Below are positions 45,418 through 54,395 of a DNA stretch of 63,105 bases, in pieces. The translations under genes were made by a program, and so were the position numbers. The first letter of the stretch is position 1. The number at the start of each line of letters is the position of its first letter. The DNA is from Bacteroidales bacterium. GTDB taxonomy: Bacteria; Bacteroidota; Bacteroidia; Bacteroidales; UBA7960. Location of the stretch: contig JAAYLH010000106.1 of NCBI GenBank assembly GCA_012521995.1, positions 1 through 63,105 on the forward strand. The letters are read 5' to 3'. The notes below the pieces were generated by a model. The model worked only from the letters and a program-made list of their open reading frames with translations. It was not told the DNA's origin and did not search any database.

Positions 45418-46720
45418 TTATTTCCTCCAGTTTTGTTTCTGCCACCTGAATGGTTTCGTTGATGTTGAGGGTGCCGTTGATAATCTGGGCACCATTAACG
45501 ATATAGTAATTCTCCAGGGAAGTCCTTATTCCGGGTAATTCCTGAGAGTAATTGAGGGTAGGCAGGGCAAGCACGAGCCTGGCTTTTGAGACCCCCCAGA
45601 ACAGGATGTCGTCCTCCTTAAGGTGAGGATACATCTTCAACAATGATTGGATGAATGTTCCACGGAGTTGCTCCTCACTGGCTTCAAACAGGGGGTCGTC
45701 GGGGTTGACATATTTCGGAAGGTAAACCATATTTTTGTCCCCGACTTCTTTTTTGTCAATAAGTGCGGTCATTTCTATGATCCCTGTGAAGGGTGGCCAG
45801 GTATCGGTGATGTTGGTCACATAATAGGGCGAAATGGCCTTTTTTAGCAAGAGCGTTGGGCAAATAACCCCGAGGTAGCGGATCGAGCGGTGCTGTTCTC
45901 TTTCTTTATCAGTAAGGCCCTGGGCGATCTCCACCGAAAGCCTGGAGGGTAAAGTAGAGATTACGTGATGGAATTCTTCCGTTGCGCCCTTCTCTGTTGT
46001 AATGGTAAGCTTTGATGGCCCTGTTTTCCTAACCTCCTTCACTTTGGTGCTGAAATGGAAACTTACACCCAATTCCTGGAGGTGTTCGGCAAACCTCTTG
46101 TTAACACGGTCATACCCGCCTCGTACATACCCAAACATCTCTTTCTTCAGGCCGCTTTTCCGCGCGGCATACATTCTTTGAATGGTAGTCCAGATAAATG
46201 CAGCAGAGGTGTCCCTGTAGTTTTCGCCCAACTTAGCTTTCAAAAGCGGGAGCCATATCTTCTCAAATACCCGCTTACCCGACCAGCGGATGAGCCATTC
46301 TGAGACAGGGAGCCTCTCCAGCCTTCTCCAGTCCCTGATCTTTGACGCCACGAATATGGTCAGGCCAAGCCTGAACTTATCGATCAGGTTGATGGGAGGG
46401 AAGCGAAAAAACTCTATAAGGTTTGACATCGAATACAGTTTCCCCCCGGAATAGAAGCCTGTTTTCGTCTCCACCCAACGGAAATCCTTCTCCAGGCCTA
46501 ATTCGGAAATGATCTTGCGGGTATTGAGGTCCGACATCAGGATGACGTGATAAAAGCGATCCCAGGTCACTCCGTCCATTTCCCAAGAGCTGGCAAGCCC
46601 TCCCGGCTGGGGGGCTGCCTCGAAAATGGTGACCTTATGTCCGCCTTGTGCCAGCCGCAAAGCCAGGGTCATTCCAAGGAATCCTCCCCCTATGATCCCC
46701 CAACGTTTTCCTTCATTCAT
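45398..46720 (-). CDS. FAD/NAD-dependent oxidoreductase, protoporphyrinogen-oxidase/UGM-like
   Basis: A 440-residue flavoprotein with the dinucleotide-binding GxGxxG fold at the N-terminus (GIIGGGFLGMTLALRLAQGG, about residues 8-27) and the following PQPGGLASSWEMDGVTWDRFYHVI, as in amine-oxidase-type enzymes. The rest resembles the protoporphyrinogen-oxidase/UDP-galactopyranose-mutase superfamily, including a late NYYIVNGAQIING (about 408-420) flavin-contact segment. Homologues recur in exopolysaccharide loci, so a sugar or lipid-carrier substrate is likely, but the reaction is not established by sequence. It overlaps the deacetylase gene by 20 bp in the operon. Confidence 0.85.
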   Translation of the reverse strand: MNEGKRWGIIGGGFLGMTLALRLAQGGHKVTIFEAAPQPGGLASSWEMDGVTWDRFYHVILMSDLNTRKIISELGLEKDFRWVETKTGFYSGGKLYSMSNLIEFFRFPPINLIDKFRLGLTIFVASKIRDWRRLERLPVSEWLIRWSGKRVFEKIWLPLLKAKLGENYRDTSAAFIWTTIQRMYAARKSGLKKEMFGYVRGGYDRVNKRFAEHLQELGVSFHFSTKVKEVRKTGPSKLTITTEKGATEEFHHVISTLPSRLSVEIAQGLTDKEREQHRSIRYLGVICPTLLLKKAISPYYVTNITDTWPPFTGIIEMTALIDKKEVGDKNMVYLPKYVNPDDPLFEASEEQLRGTFIQSLLKMYPHLKEDDILFWGVSKARLVLALPTLNYSQELPGIRTSLENYYIVNGAQIINGTLNINETIQVAETKLEEIIDEQEI

Positions 46721-46755
46721 TTTACTTCCCTTTCATTCTTTCCTGATCCTGGTTC

Positions 46756-48471
46756 CTAAAGCTTGCTTGCACACTCGGCCAGCCTGGTTTTGAACCCCTT
46801 GTATTCAGGGACATCATCCACTTTCTCAGGGTCAGCGATTTCACATCCTGTTCCACAGGTGCGGGCAAGCTTTTGCACCACTTTGAAATCCACCTTGTTG
46901 TATTCGTCAAAGGCAAAATGCTTGTTGTAGAACTCTATCAGTTGCAGTAGCTCGCGCGCAAGGCCTCTTTCCATGGCCCTGAAGCTTTCGAACACAAACC
47001 TGGTGAATTCTTCCGAAGCTGGTTTTCTTCCGCGGCCAATGCCTGTATATGCAAAAGGTGCCTCGGCAAATTCAGCAGGGGGGTAAATGTTGCAGGCATC
47101 CATAAGGCCGGAAAGCCCCGGGGTGTTCCGGATTGTGGCCATGCGATCCATGTATTCCTTATGGGCAGTACACATAATCACCACATCTGCTCCCTTCAGG
47201 GCTTCTCCCAGGTCACGTGTAAAGAAATTTTCCTGATTGTATTTCAACAGGTTCTGGTCCTGTGGTTTCACATAAGGATCATGCAGGATATAGGAAATAC
47301 CTTCATCGCGAAGATAATTTGCCAGCGTGAGGGTGGGAGAATTCCTTGTGTCTTCCGAATTAAACCGGTAGGCTACCCCCAAAAGGGCAATCCTTTTACC
47401 TTTTAAACTCCCGAAGGTTTTTTCGGCCTGCCTGAAGGTCAGAACAGGTGAGGCATCGTTGATGTCCCTCGAGTTGATGATTAGGCTGTTTGAGGTGTCC
47501 TTACCTGCTTCAATGTTGCGCCACCAGAGCAGAATTCCATCCTTGGGAAGGCAATGCCCGCCTACGCCCAGCATTGGCACCAGGAGGCCGCCGCTGGGAA
47601 CGGCATTGGGGTCTTTGCTTGCGTTATCGCTTTGTGCCATCCTTTCGTTGATCACATCCCGTAGCCCGAAAAAGTCAATGTCGTGTTTATCGCAATACCT
47701 TACGATCTCAGCCGAGAAGGCAATCCTGACATCCCGGTAGGCATTCTCAAGGGTTTTTACGATTTCTGCTGTCAGGCTGTTGGTCTTGTGCAAGGTTCCT
47801 TCGGTAACGATATGGTTGTAGAGTTTCTCAATCAGGTTGGGAGTTTGTGGATGAAGGCCTCCTGCGAGCTTATCCGATTTGGATACCCTTTCCACCAGGC
47901 GCCCCGGCATGACCCGGTTAGGGCTGTTGCCCAGGAGAATGTCCTTGCCTTCCTCCAGGCCGTGTTTTTTAAAATGATTGCGAATCAGGGTGTCCATGGT
48001 GGTGGGGGCAAGGGTCGATTCAAACACCAGCAAAGGGATCTTATGGGGAGGTTTCTTTTTTAAAGCAAGAGCAAGGCCTTCCAGTGCCCCGAACAGGGGA
48101 CCATAATCCGGCTCAAAACCTTTCTTGTCGGTTTGTACCGAAACCAGGATGACATCAGCCTCACTGAGTGCTTCAAAGTCGTGGCTTGCCGAAAGGATGC
48201 CATCCTTCACAGCCTGGGCTGTGATGGCGTCCAGGCCGGGTTCAATGCCGCCGATTACCGAGCGGCCTTCGTTGATGGCCTGGGTTTTCCAGCCGGAGTT
48301 TTTTGAGTTGCGCTGAATGACAACCACACGGGCAGGGGCTGTCGTACCAATCTTGATCCTGGCGCTGGCCAGCAGGGCTGCCATGGGCATCCCCACAATT
48401 CCGGGTCCAACCACACCTATTTTTTCCACCTTCCAGGTGGCCTCATTGATCGGGAAAGAATTCTGGGTCAT
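46756..48471 (-). CDS. Nucleotide-sugar dehydrogenase (UDP-sugar 6-dehydrogenase family) with C-terminal extension
   Basis: Oxidises a UDP-hexose or UDP-HexNAc C6 to a uronic acid. NAD-binding is VGVVGPGIVGMPMA-like (about 18-31), K239 in IVKTLENAYRDVRIA is the conserved lysine, and C307 in GVGGHCLPKD is the catalytic thiol. The third domain follows (IALLGVAYRFNSEDTRNSP, about 361-379). The protein is 571 residues, longer than the usual 420-480. The added C-terminus (about 485-571) is helical, then Cys-rich (C539-x3-C543), and does not belong to the usual three domains. It starts 10 bp after the asparagine-synthase gene in the operon. Confidence 0.92.
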   Translation of the reverse strand: MTQNSFPINEATWKVEKIGVVGPGIVGMPMAALLASARIKIGTTAPARVVVIQRNSKNSGWKTQAINEGRSVIGGIEPGLDAITAQAVKDGILSASHDFEALSEADVILVSVQTDKKGFEPDYGPLFGALEGLALALKKKPPHKIPLLVFESTLAPTTMDTLIRNHFKKHGLEEGKDILLGNSPNRVMPGRLVERVSKSDKLAGGLHPQTPNLIEKLYNHIVTEGTLHKTNSLTAEIVKTLENAYRDVRIAFSAEIVRYCDKHDIDFFGLRDVINERMAQSDNASKDPNAVPSGGLLVPMLGVGGHCLPKDGILLWWRNIEAGKDTSNSLIINSRDINDASPVLTFRQAEKTFGSLKGKRIALLGVAYRFNSEDTRNSPTLTLANYLRDEGISYILHDPYVKPQDQNLLKYNQENFFTRDLGEALKGADVVIMCTAHKEYMDRMATIRNTPGLSGLMDACNIYPPAEFAEAPFAYTGIGRGRKPASEEFTRFVFESFRAMERGLARELLQLIEFYNKHFAFDEYNKVDFKVVQKLARTCGTGCEIADPEKVDDVPEYKGFKTRLAECASKL

Positions 48472-48480
48472 ACGTAAGAA

Positions 48481-50361
48481 TTAATTGTCAATAAATTGAT
48501 TAAACCAAATTTCAAGTGAAAGCAAGCCCCACAGCCCCCTGCCAAAAGGTTGTTCAGAGTCTATGAGCTTTTCTACATAATCTGTATTGATGATACTTCG
48601 CTCCCTGGCTTTTTGCGAATGAAAGACATCCAGGATGAATTGCTTGGCCTGGTTCTTCGACCAGAGGTGCAGGGGTACCGGGAAACCCATCTTGTCCTTC
48701 CTGTTGAGGATTTCAGGGGGCATCAGGTCTTTGATGGCTCTTTTGAGCAGGTATTTCAATTCCCCGCCTCTAAACTTCATGCCCGCAGGCATATGCGAAA
48801 TGAGATCCACAATACGGCGGTCCAGCAAAGGGACCCTCGACTCGATAGAGGCTGCCATGCTCACCCGGTCTTCCACTTGAAGCAGTGCAGGCAGACTGGC
48901 ATGCATATCAAAGTGGGTCATTTTGTTGAAATAGCTCAAGGTGTTATTGTCATTAAAGTAATGGGAGAACTTCTCAAATATCCCATTCCCCTTGCTATCT
49001 GCAAGGAATTCACGCTTCAGGTAGGTGGCCGTGTTGCCCAAACGGTTCAGGAGGTTGAAATACCTTCGGTCCATCGGCTCAAAGGCACCATCCTTCCAAA
49101 AGTCCTTCATCATAGGCAGGTACTGCCTCAAAGCGGGCAGGTTGGGCAGGATGGAACGCAGGGAAACAATGTGCTCCTGCTCTTCATTGGTCTCATTGAT
49201 GGCGCCTTTGATAGCCTGCTCTAAATAAGCCACCAGATAACGGGCATAACCCCCGAAGATCTCATCACCCCCTTGTCCTCCCAGCATCACCTTTACGTGC
49301 TTTGAAGCCTCTCTGGAAACAATATACTGGGGGAAGAGACCAGGCCCTGCAACCGGTTCATCCAGATGATAGATCAGCTTGGGTAGCAGGTCAATAAACT
49401 CTCTTTCGGTTGGAAAAATTTCTATAAGTTCGGCATTGCTGTGTCTGGCAGCAATCCTTGCATAATGAAGCTCACTGAACTCGGGCCCTTCATGAAAAGA
49501 ACCTGTAAATGACTTGATGGGCTTGTCAAGGAACCTGGCCGAGAGAATTGTGACCAGTGACGAATCCAAGCCCCCGCTTAAATAGGTGCCCAGCGGAACA
49601 TCGCTGCGCAATTGCTGGCGTATGGTTTCTTCAAGGATCTTTCTTAATTCGACAATGAAGTATTCCTCTGTGTGATATGGGTCAAGCGTGAAGTCCGGAT
49701 TCCAGTATTTCCTCGTTTTGATATCCCCTGATTGAATGTCCACCGTCATCTGATGACCGGGAGATACTTTATAAATGTTCCTGAACATTGTGTGTTCACC
49801 CATGATAAACTGAAAAGTCAGGTATTCGTGAATGCTTTCAGGCCTGGGCTCAGCCTTAAGCCCGGGAAATGCCAGGATGGCCTTGATCTCACTGCCAAAC
49901 AGGAGTCGCTGCGAGTCGCCGTACCAATACAGGGGCTTGATGCCAAAATGGTCGCGGGCAATAAATAAACGGTTCTTCCCACGGTCATATATAATGAAGG
50001 CAAACATGCCATTCAATTTCTCGGTAAATTCTTCTCCGTACTCCTTATAAAGATGCAACAAAACCTCTGTGTCGGAGGTCGAACTGAACCGGTGCCCCAA
50101 TCTGAGGAGGTCTTCCCTGAGCTCAATATAATTGTAAATTTCTCCATTGTAGACGATGACACAGTCTTCATAGGCCATGGGTTGTTTTCCTGTGGAAAGA
50201 TCTATGATCGATAATCTTTTGTGGTAAAATCCAACAGACCCTTCTTTGAATTCACCTTCTTCATCAGGTCCACGGTGATTTATGGTCTCCGCCATCCTGC
50301 TCAGGACAAGGCTTTCAGGCGTTTTCCCCGTTTTTTCAAAAATTCCTACAAATCCACACAT
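48481..50361 (-). CDS. asnB: Asparagine synthase-like glutamine amidotransferase
   Basis: Transfers the amide of glutamine to an acid via an adenylated intermediate. The 626-residue protein has Cys2 as the glutaminase nucleophile (MCGFVGIF), N72-G73-E74 (YNGEIYN) and the PPi-loop SGGLDSS (262-268) of the synthase domain, all intact. In polysaccharide loci such proteins are often thought to amidate a uronic acid rather than make asparagine. Here the nucleotide-sugar dehydrogenase directly downstream would provide the uronic acid, so amidation of the polymer is plausible but inferred. It is the first gene of the seven-gene leftward operon (41002-50361). Confidence 0.9.
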   Translation of the reverse strand: MCGFVGIFEKTGKTPESLVLSRMAETINHRGPDEEGEFKEGSVGFYHKRLSIIDLSTGKQPMAYEDCVIVYNGEIYNYIELREDLLRLGHRFSSTSDTEVLLHLYKEYGEEFTEKLNGMFAFIIYDRGKNRLFIARDHFGIKPLYWYGDSQRLLFGSEIKAILAFPGLKAEPRPESIHEYLTFQFIMGEHTMFRNIYKVSPGHQMTVDIQSGDIKTRKYWNPDFTLDPYHTEEYFIVELRKILEETIRQQLRSDVPLGTYLSGGLDSSLVTILSARFLDKPIKSFTGSFHEGPEFSELHYARIAARHSNAELIEIFPTEREFIDLLPKLIYHLDEPVAGPGLFPQYIVSREASKHVKVMLGGQGGDEIFGGYARYLVAYLEQAIKGAINETNEEQEHIVSLRSILPNLPALRQYLPMMKDFWKDGAFEPMDRRYFNLLNRLGNTATYLKREFLADSKGNGIFEKFSHYFNDNNTLSYFNKMTHFDMHASLPALLQVEDRVSMAASIESRVPLLDRRIVDLISHMPAGMKFRGGELKYLLKRAIKDLMPPEILNRKDKMGFPVPLHLWSKNQAKQFILDVFHSQKARERSIINTDYVEKLIDSEQPFGRGLWGLLSLEIWFNQFIDN

Positions 50362-50431
50362 CTATATCTATGTTTAGTCGACACAGGCTAATGATAAATC
50401 TACAAATAATTTCTTAATTAAATCAATGTTT

Positions 50432-50536
50432 ATGAAAGTATTTTATACCAAAATTTCAATACTGCTACTATTACCATTTATCCCCCTTTTTCTGTATCAA
50501 AATGAACGCTTCGGCAAATACCCCCGAATCCATTAA
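50432..50536 (+). CDS. Possible 34-residue membrane peptide
   Basis: ATG at 50432, tandem stops TAATAA from 50534. The product begins MKVFYTKI, has a hydrophobic core (SILLLLPFIPLFLY) and a polar end, so it looks like a short membrane protein or a bare signal-peptide remnant of a lost gene. It lies in the 484-bp gene-free stretch (50362-50845), divergent from the amidotransferase operon. No ribosome site or homologue is known to me. Confidence 0.2.
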   Translation: MKVFYTKISILLLLPFIPLFLYQNERFGKYPRIH

Positions 50537-50713
50537 TAAGCCGGGCCAGCCAAGGAAAGGCCGCTTGCTTGGTTGCCACCCCTTAGGTGACTGTTTTGTT
50601 AGTCCTTAACTTTTGATACCCGGGTGAAAAATAATGAAGGTTCACCCTGCTCCTGTGCAGTAGGTGCCCGTTTTGCTTTGTTCAGACAGAAATACCTGGG
50701 GAATCAGGGAGCA

Positions 50714-50751
50714 TAAAAAAGAATTCCCGGGCGTGTCAACGCCCGGGAATT
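50714..50751 (-). terminator. Strong Rho-independent terminator of cysS
   Basis: AATTCCCGGGCG (50722-50733) and CGCCCGGGAATT (50740-50751) are perfect 12-bp complements around a 6-nt loop. On the minus strand TTCTTTTTTATG follows. It lies about 95 bp past the cysS stop at 50846. The rest of 50362-50845 holds the small frame at 50432 and nothing else clear. Confidence 0.85.
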
Positions 50752-50845
50752 TAGTTAGGTTGAATGAGAAAAGCGCTCTTTGCCTAAATGCAACAATAGC
50801 CCGTCCTTATTTCAGGAGAAGGATCCTTGGCTGCTTTGTCTCTGC

Positions 50846-52324
50846 TTAGGGGTTAAGTTTCCATTCGGCCCCTCCTTTGCCGTCTTTTACCACGATGTTT
50901 AAATTATTCAGGCCATCGCGAATCTTGTCGGAGGTGCCCCAGTCCTTTTGCTGACGGGCGTTTTGCCTGATGTCGAGGATCATCTCCATTAGTCCGTCAA
51001 TGAGCCCGTGCAAGTGCTCGCTGACTGAACCTGAAGTGCTGATCAGGCCAAAGATATCTGTCAGGAAAGTGTCGAAAATGCTTTTGAGCTCTGCCAGGTC
51101 GGCTTCACTCAGGCTTTCCTTCTTGTCGAATACAGCATTGATGATCCTTACGGCATCGAATAACTGGGCAATGGCTACAGGGCTGTTGAAATCGTCATTC
51201 ATGGCCTCATAGCATTTCTGGCCAATGGAGGATACTTCAACACTCGATTGCTTTGAGGCTGCAATTTTATGAAGGGTCTCCTGAGCCTGAAGCAGGCGTT
51301 TCAGGCCTTTCTCCGCGGCATCAAGGGCCTCGTTGCTGAAGTCGAGGGTGCTGCGGTAATGGGCCTGCAGGATGAAGAAACGTATGGTCATCGGATGGTA
51401 GGCCCGCTCAAGACCCTTGTGCTGCCCCGAAAAAAACTCGCGCAAGGTAATGAAATTGCCCAGCGATTTGCCCATTTTCTGCCCGTTGATGGTGATCATA
51501 TTGTTGTGCAGCCAATAGCGGACTGCATCCTTGCCGTTGGCGGCATTGCTCTGTGCAATCTCGCATTCGTGGTGGGGAAACAGCAGGTCCATCCCCCCGC
51601 CATGGATGTCGAATTCCTCGCCCAAGTATTTGGTGCTCATCGTTGAGCATTCCAGGTGCCATCCCGGAAAGCCTTCACTCCAGGGGGAGGGCCAGCGCAT
51701 GATATGTTCAGGGCTTGCTTTCTTCCACAGGGCAAAGTCCACGCTGTTGCGTTTCTCTTCCTGCCCTTCAAGATTGCGGCATCCCGCCATCATATCCTCA
51801 AGGAGCCGCCCGCTAAGTTTTCCGTAGTTATGCGACTTGTTGTACTTCGCCACGTCGAAATATACCGAGCCATTCACTTCATAGGCAAAGCCCGCCTTTA
51901 GGATGGCCTTAACCATCTCGATTTGCTCGATGATGTGACCCGAAGCCCGTGGCTCGATGCTGGGCTTTTTGACGTTGAGCGAATCCATGTCTTCGTGGTA
52001 GCGGTCAGAGTAATATTGCACCACCTCCATAGGTTCAAGCTGTTCCAGGCGCGCTTTCTTTCCAATCTTGTCTTCTCCTGCATCAGCGTCATTTTCCAGG
52101 TGCCCTACATCGGTGATGTTGCGCACATAACGAACTTTATAGCCCAGATGTTGAAGGTAACGAAACACAAGGTCAAAGGTTATGGCAGGCCGGGCGTGTC
52201 CCAGGTGGGCATCACCATAAACCGTCGGACCGCAAACATACAAGCCGACAAATGGAGGATTCATGGGAATAAACGGCTCCTTTTTCCTGGAGAGCGAATT
52301 GTAAACACTTAAGGGATGATTCAT
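50846..52324 (-). CDS. cysS: Cysteinyl-tRNA synthetase
   Basis: Charges tRNA-Cys with cysteine. 492 residues, normal for the class I enzyme. The zinc cysteine and HIGH-type motif are [14 protein letters not shown] (C31, H40, H43). Further zinc ligands fall in HLECS (C226) and HHECEIAQ (H251). The KMSKS-type motif is KMGKS (283-287, in KMGKSLGN). A C-terminal DALR-like domain follows (about 375-470). It is a single-gene unit with a terminator downstream and a TATCTTTG box at 52346-52353 directly upstream. Confidence 0.97.
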   Translation of the reverse strand: MNHPLSVYNSLSRKKEPFIPMNPPFVGLYVCGPTVYGDAHLGHARPAITFDLVFRYLQHLGYKVRYVRNITDVGHLENDADAGEDKIGKKARLEQLEPMEVVQYYSDRYHEDMDSLNVKKPSIEPRASGHIIEQIEMVKAILKAGFAYEVNGSVYFDVAKYNKSHNYGKLSGRLLEDMMAGCRNLEGQEEKRNSVDFALWKKASPEHIMRWPSPWSEGFPGWHLECSTMSTKYLGEEFDIHGGGMDLLFPHHECEIAQSNAANGKDAVRYWLHNNMITINGQKMGKSLGNFITLREFFSGQHKGLERAYHPMTIRFFILQAHYRSTLDFSNEALDAAEKGLKRLLQAQETLHKIAASKQSSVEVSSIGQKCYEAMNDDFNSPVAIAQLFDAVRIINAVFDKKESLSEADLAELKSIFDTFLTDIFGLISTSGSVSEHLHGLIDGLMEMILDIRQNARQQKDWGTSDKIRDGLNNLNIVVKDGKGGAEWKLNP

Positions 52325-52345
52325 GGTATCTCAGGTTCAATGATG

Positions 52346-52353
52346 CAAAGATA
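52346..52353 (-). promoter_or_regulatory. -7 promoter box of cysS
   Basis: TATCTTTG on the minus strand, a full TAnnTTTG match. Transcription would start near 52339, about 15 nt before the ATG at 52324. I do not see a good -33 box at the expected distance. Confidence 0.5.
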
Positions 52354-52446
52354 AGTATTAAGGCAAAATATATTATAACCTTCTTAATAAGTTATTATTC
52401 AGTTAATTTGTAAATAACCCAATGTATGAAGGCTTCCTTGCCGGGT

Positions 52447-53229
52447 TTATTGAGGTTTATTCCTGGCTTTTTCAAGAACTTCAGAGGCTTTTTTATAGCC
52501 CAGTTCAAAGATCTCGGCAGCTTTCGAAATATCCAGCAGGCCATATTGGTCCACCCCGTCAGGCTCTATATAAATGTCGCATAGTTTTTCCTTCTCGGCT
52601 TCCTGGTTGCGCATCGAGATGTGAAAAGCCCTTTCGGCGATGGCCTTCAGGCTGTGGATCTTTTTAAATTCACCGATAGGGTTTACATTGATTCCGATAA
52701 GCGTTTCACAGTCGTCGCGCAGCAGGTCAACAGGGAAGTTGTTGATGATCCCCCCATCCAGGTAATATGCCCCGTTGATTTCCACTGGGGGAAAAACCAC
52801 CGGGATAGATGAAGAGGCGGTGATGGCACTCACCAGGTCGCCCTTGTCGAAGCGCTCCAGCTCGGCCTTGTTGACATTGACGGCAAATATGATAAGGGGG
52901 ATCTTCAGGTCTTCAAATTTCTCGGAGCTTAGGTGCTTCCGTAGTGTTTTCTGAAAGCCTGACATTTTGACCAGGCCGTTTCGCGGAATCATAAACTCGA
53001 GGAATCCAAACAGTTTTTTGCTGGTGAGGGCTTTCAGGGCCTTCTCCGCATCCTCACCGTCGGCATACAGGGCCCCCACAATGCTCCCCGCACTGACCCC
53101 CGCGATGATGTCGGGTTTAATGTTGTGCTCCTTCAGGGCCTTCAGCGCGCCCAGATGGGCAAAGCCACGCGTGCCCCCGCCGCTGAGCACCAGGCCGATC
53201 TTATACTTATTTGAAGATTCTGTTCCCAT
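52447..53229 (-). CDS. Patatin-like phospholipase
   Basis: Probable lipid acyl hydrolase of 260 residues with the Ser-Asp dyad. The oxyanion glycine loop is LSGGGTRGFAHLG, the nucleophile elbow is GVSAG, and the catalytic Asp is in YYLDGGIINNFP. I prefer the ATG at 53229 (MGTESSNKYKIGLVL) because the family starts directly with the first strand; the frame is open to 53280. No signal peptide. It lies next to a DUF2892 membrane protein 87 bp upstream in the same direction. The substrate lipid cannot be told. Confidence 0.92.
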   Translation of the reverse strand: MGTESSNKYKIGLVLSGGGTRGFAHLGALKALKEHNIKPDIIAGVSAGSIVGALYADGEDAEKALKALTSKKLFGFLEFMIPRNGLVKMSGFQKTLRKHLSSEKFEDLKIPLIIFAVNVNKAELERFDKGDLVSAITASSSIPVVFPPVEINGAYYLDGGIINNFPVDLLRDDCETLIGINVNPIGEFKKIHSLKAIAERAFHISMRNQEAEKEKLCDIYIEPDGVDQYGLLDISKAAEIFELGYKKASEVLEKARNKPQ

Positions 53230-53316
53230 GCCTTGTTGTTTATTGGGGTTCTTCTTGCAAAAATCCGAAAAAAAACCCACAAGACAACGGGATGAACAGC
53301 AAATTAACCGCGAAGC

Positions 53317-53523
53317 TTACTTTTTCTTGCAGATGGTGCTGACCCCAAAGGGATAATACAGCGGGCAGAACCCCAACAGGCTGGTAAGCAACAAAATGAT
53401 AGCCAACACAGACAGCACAATGCCCAGGGCCCCTGTAATCACATGGGTGTAAATCAGAATGGCAATGACAACGGCAATAATGGTCCGGATAAGCTTGTCG
53501 GTGTTCCCTATGTTCTTTTTCAT
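53317..53523 (-). CDS. DUF2892 (YgaP-like) small membrane protein
   Basis: A 68-residue protein from ATG 53523 (earlier frame to 53547 rejected because the family begins MKKNIGNTDKL). It has two membrane helices (about 11-31 and 34-52, IIAVVIAILIYTHV and GIVLSVLAIILLLTSL) and ends with the family's FCPLYYPFGVST segment near the C-terminus. Its function is unknown; the same fold forms the membrane tail of rhodanese YgaP. Probably transcribed with the downstream patatin gene (87 bp away). Confidence 0.88.
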   Translation of the reverse strand: MKKNIGNTDKLIRTIIAVVIAILIYTHVITGALGIVLSVLAIILLLTSLLGFCPLYYPFGVSTICKKK

Positions 53524-53618
53524 GTCTTTTGGTTTATGTGTTCGCAAATTGGGTTATTTGGGAAACAGGGATATAAATGTAATCAATTTTTTATTCTGAA
53601 AAGATTGGGATTGAATCC

Positions 53619-53649
53619 TTGACAATGCACCTGGATTTTCCTATTTTTG
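53619..53649 (+). promoter_or_regulatory. Promoter of the rightward pair at 53721
   Basis: TTG at 53619-53621, 20 bp, then TATTTTTG at 53642-53649, both in agreement with the Bacteroidota TTTG/TAnnTTTG pattern. Transcription would start near 53656, giving a leader of about 65 nt. Confidence 0.6.
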
Positions 53650-53720
53650 TTTATCAAAAGAAAACATCCAGGCCTTTTCAGGCGTTTATTGATTAAGGCT
53701 GTTTTTTAATCGTAAGAGTT

Positions 53721-54377
53721 ATGAAAGCTTCAAATGGTATTTTAGCCCTGTTTTTTGCCCTCCTGCTCCTGGCAGGCAGGCCACTGATGGCGCAGGAGAA
53801 ATCGCTTTTTGAGGCTCCTGCCGAAGAAATAAACCTCCTGCCTAAAACCGATTTCGGGTTTATGCTTGGCTCCTCATTCACTACAGGGTTTGGGAGCAGC
53901 TCTCTGTTCTCACAGTCTTTTGCTCCGCACTTCCAGTGGAATCCGGGCCAGCGCTTCAGCCTGGTCGTCGGGAGCCTCTTCTCTACGGGTCACTTTTCGG
54001 GAAGTACTGCGTTGGCCCCCTTCGGCCTCTTTGCGGGTGAAGCCACCCAGGACGCCATGCCCCAGCGTCTGTTCAGCACCACCGTCTATGCCTTTGGCGC
54101 CTACCAGTTGAGCCCGCGCCTCACAATCACAGGAGGCAGCTGGATGGAAAACAACAACTACCAGGCCTTCATGCCTCAGATGAACGGCCAAGCCTTCAAT
54201 ATGAACCCCAGGGGCGTCATGATGGGTTTCGATTACAAGGTGAGCGAGCACTTCCGCTTCGGAGCTCAGTTCAACGTGTCTAGCGGCTACAACCCCTTCA
54301 GCCCCTTTTCGCCTGCAGGGGCCATGAACCGCGGCTTCTTTGCCCCTTCACCATTCCAGCGCAATACAATCTGGTAA
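53721..54377 (+). CDS. Hypothetical outer-membrane-type exported protein (218 aa)
   Basis: No family recognised. Residues 1-25 are a signal peptide (MKASNG, hydrophobic core, PLMAQE). The mature part alternates Gly/Ser/Phe-rich strands (GFMLGSSFTTGFGSSSLFSQSF, FRFGAQFNVSSGYNPF) as outer-membrane beta-barrels do, and has a Pro/Phe-rich end (PFSPAGAMNRGFFAPSPF). A small barrel or a barrel fragment is likely. It has a clear promoter and precedes the aldehyde dehydrogenase by 18 bp, so the two are probably cotranscribed, although no functional link is obvious. Confidence 0.7.
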   Translation: MKASNGILALFFALLLLAGRPLMAQEKSLFEAPAEEINLLPKTDFGFMLGSSFTTGFGSSSLFSQSFAPHFQWNPGQRFSLVVGSLFSTGHFSGSTALAPFGLFAGEATQDAMPQRLFSTTVYAFGAYQLSPRLTITGGSWMENNNYQAFMPQMNGQAFNMNPRGVMMGFDYKVSEHFRFGAQFNVSSGYNPFSPFSPAGAMNRGFFAPSPFQRNTIW

Positions 54378-54395
54378 ATCTTTTAAGACATTAGT

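Noticed and set aside
20561-50361. Exosortase/PEP-CTERM system
   Set aside because: The amidotransferase suggested it, but no exosortase, PEP-CTERM tail or related protein was found; the Wzx/Wzy genes explain the locus.
53230-53280. Extended patatin N-terminus
   Set aside because: Possible, but the family normally begins at the glycine-loop strand; kept as an alternative only.
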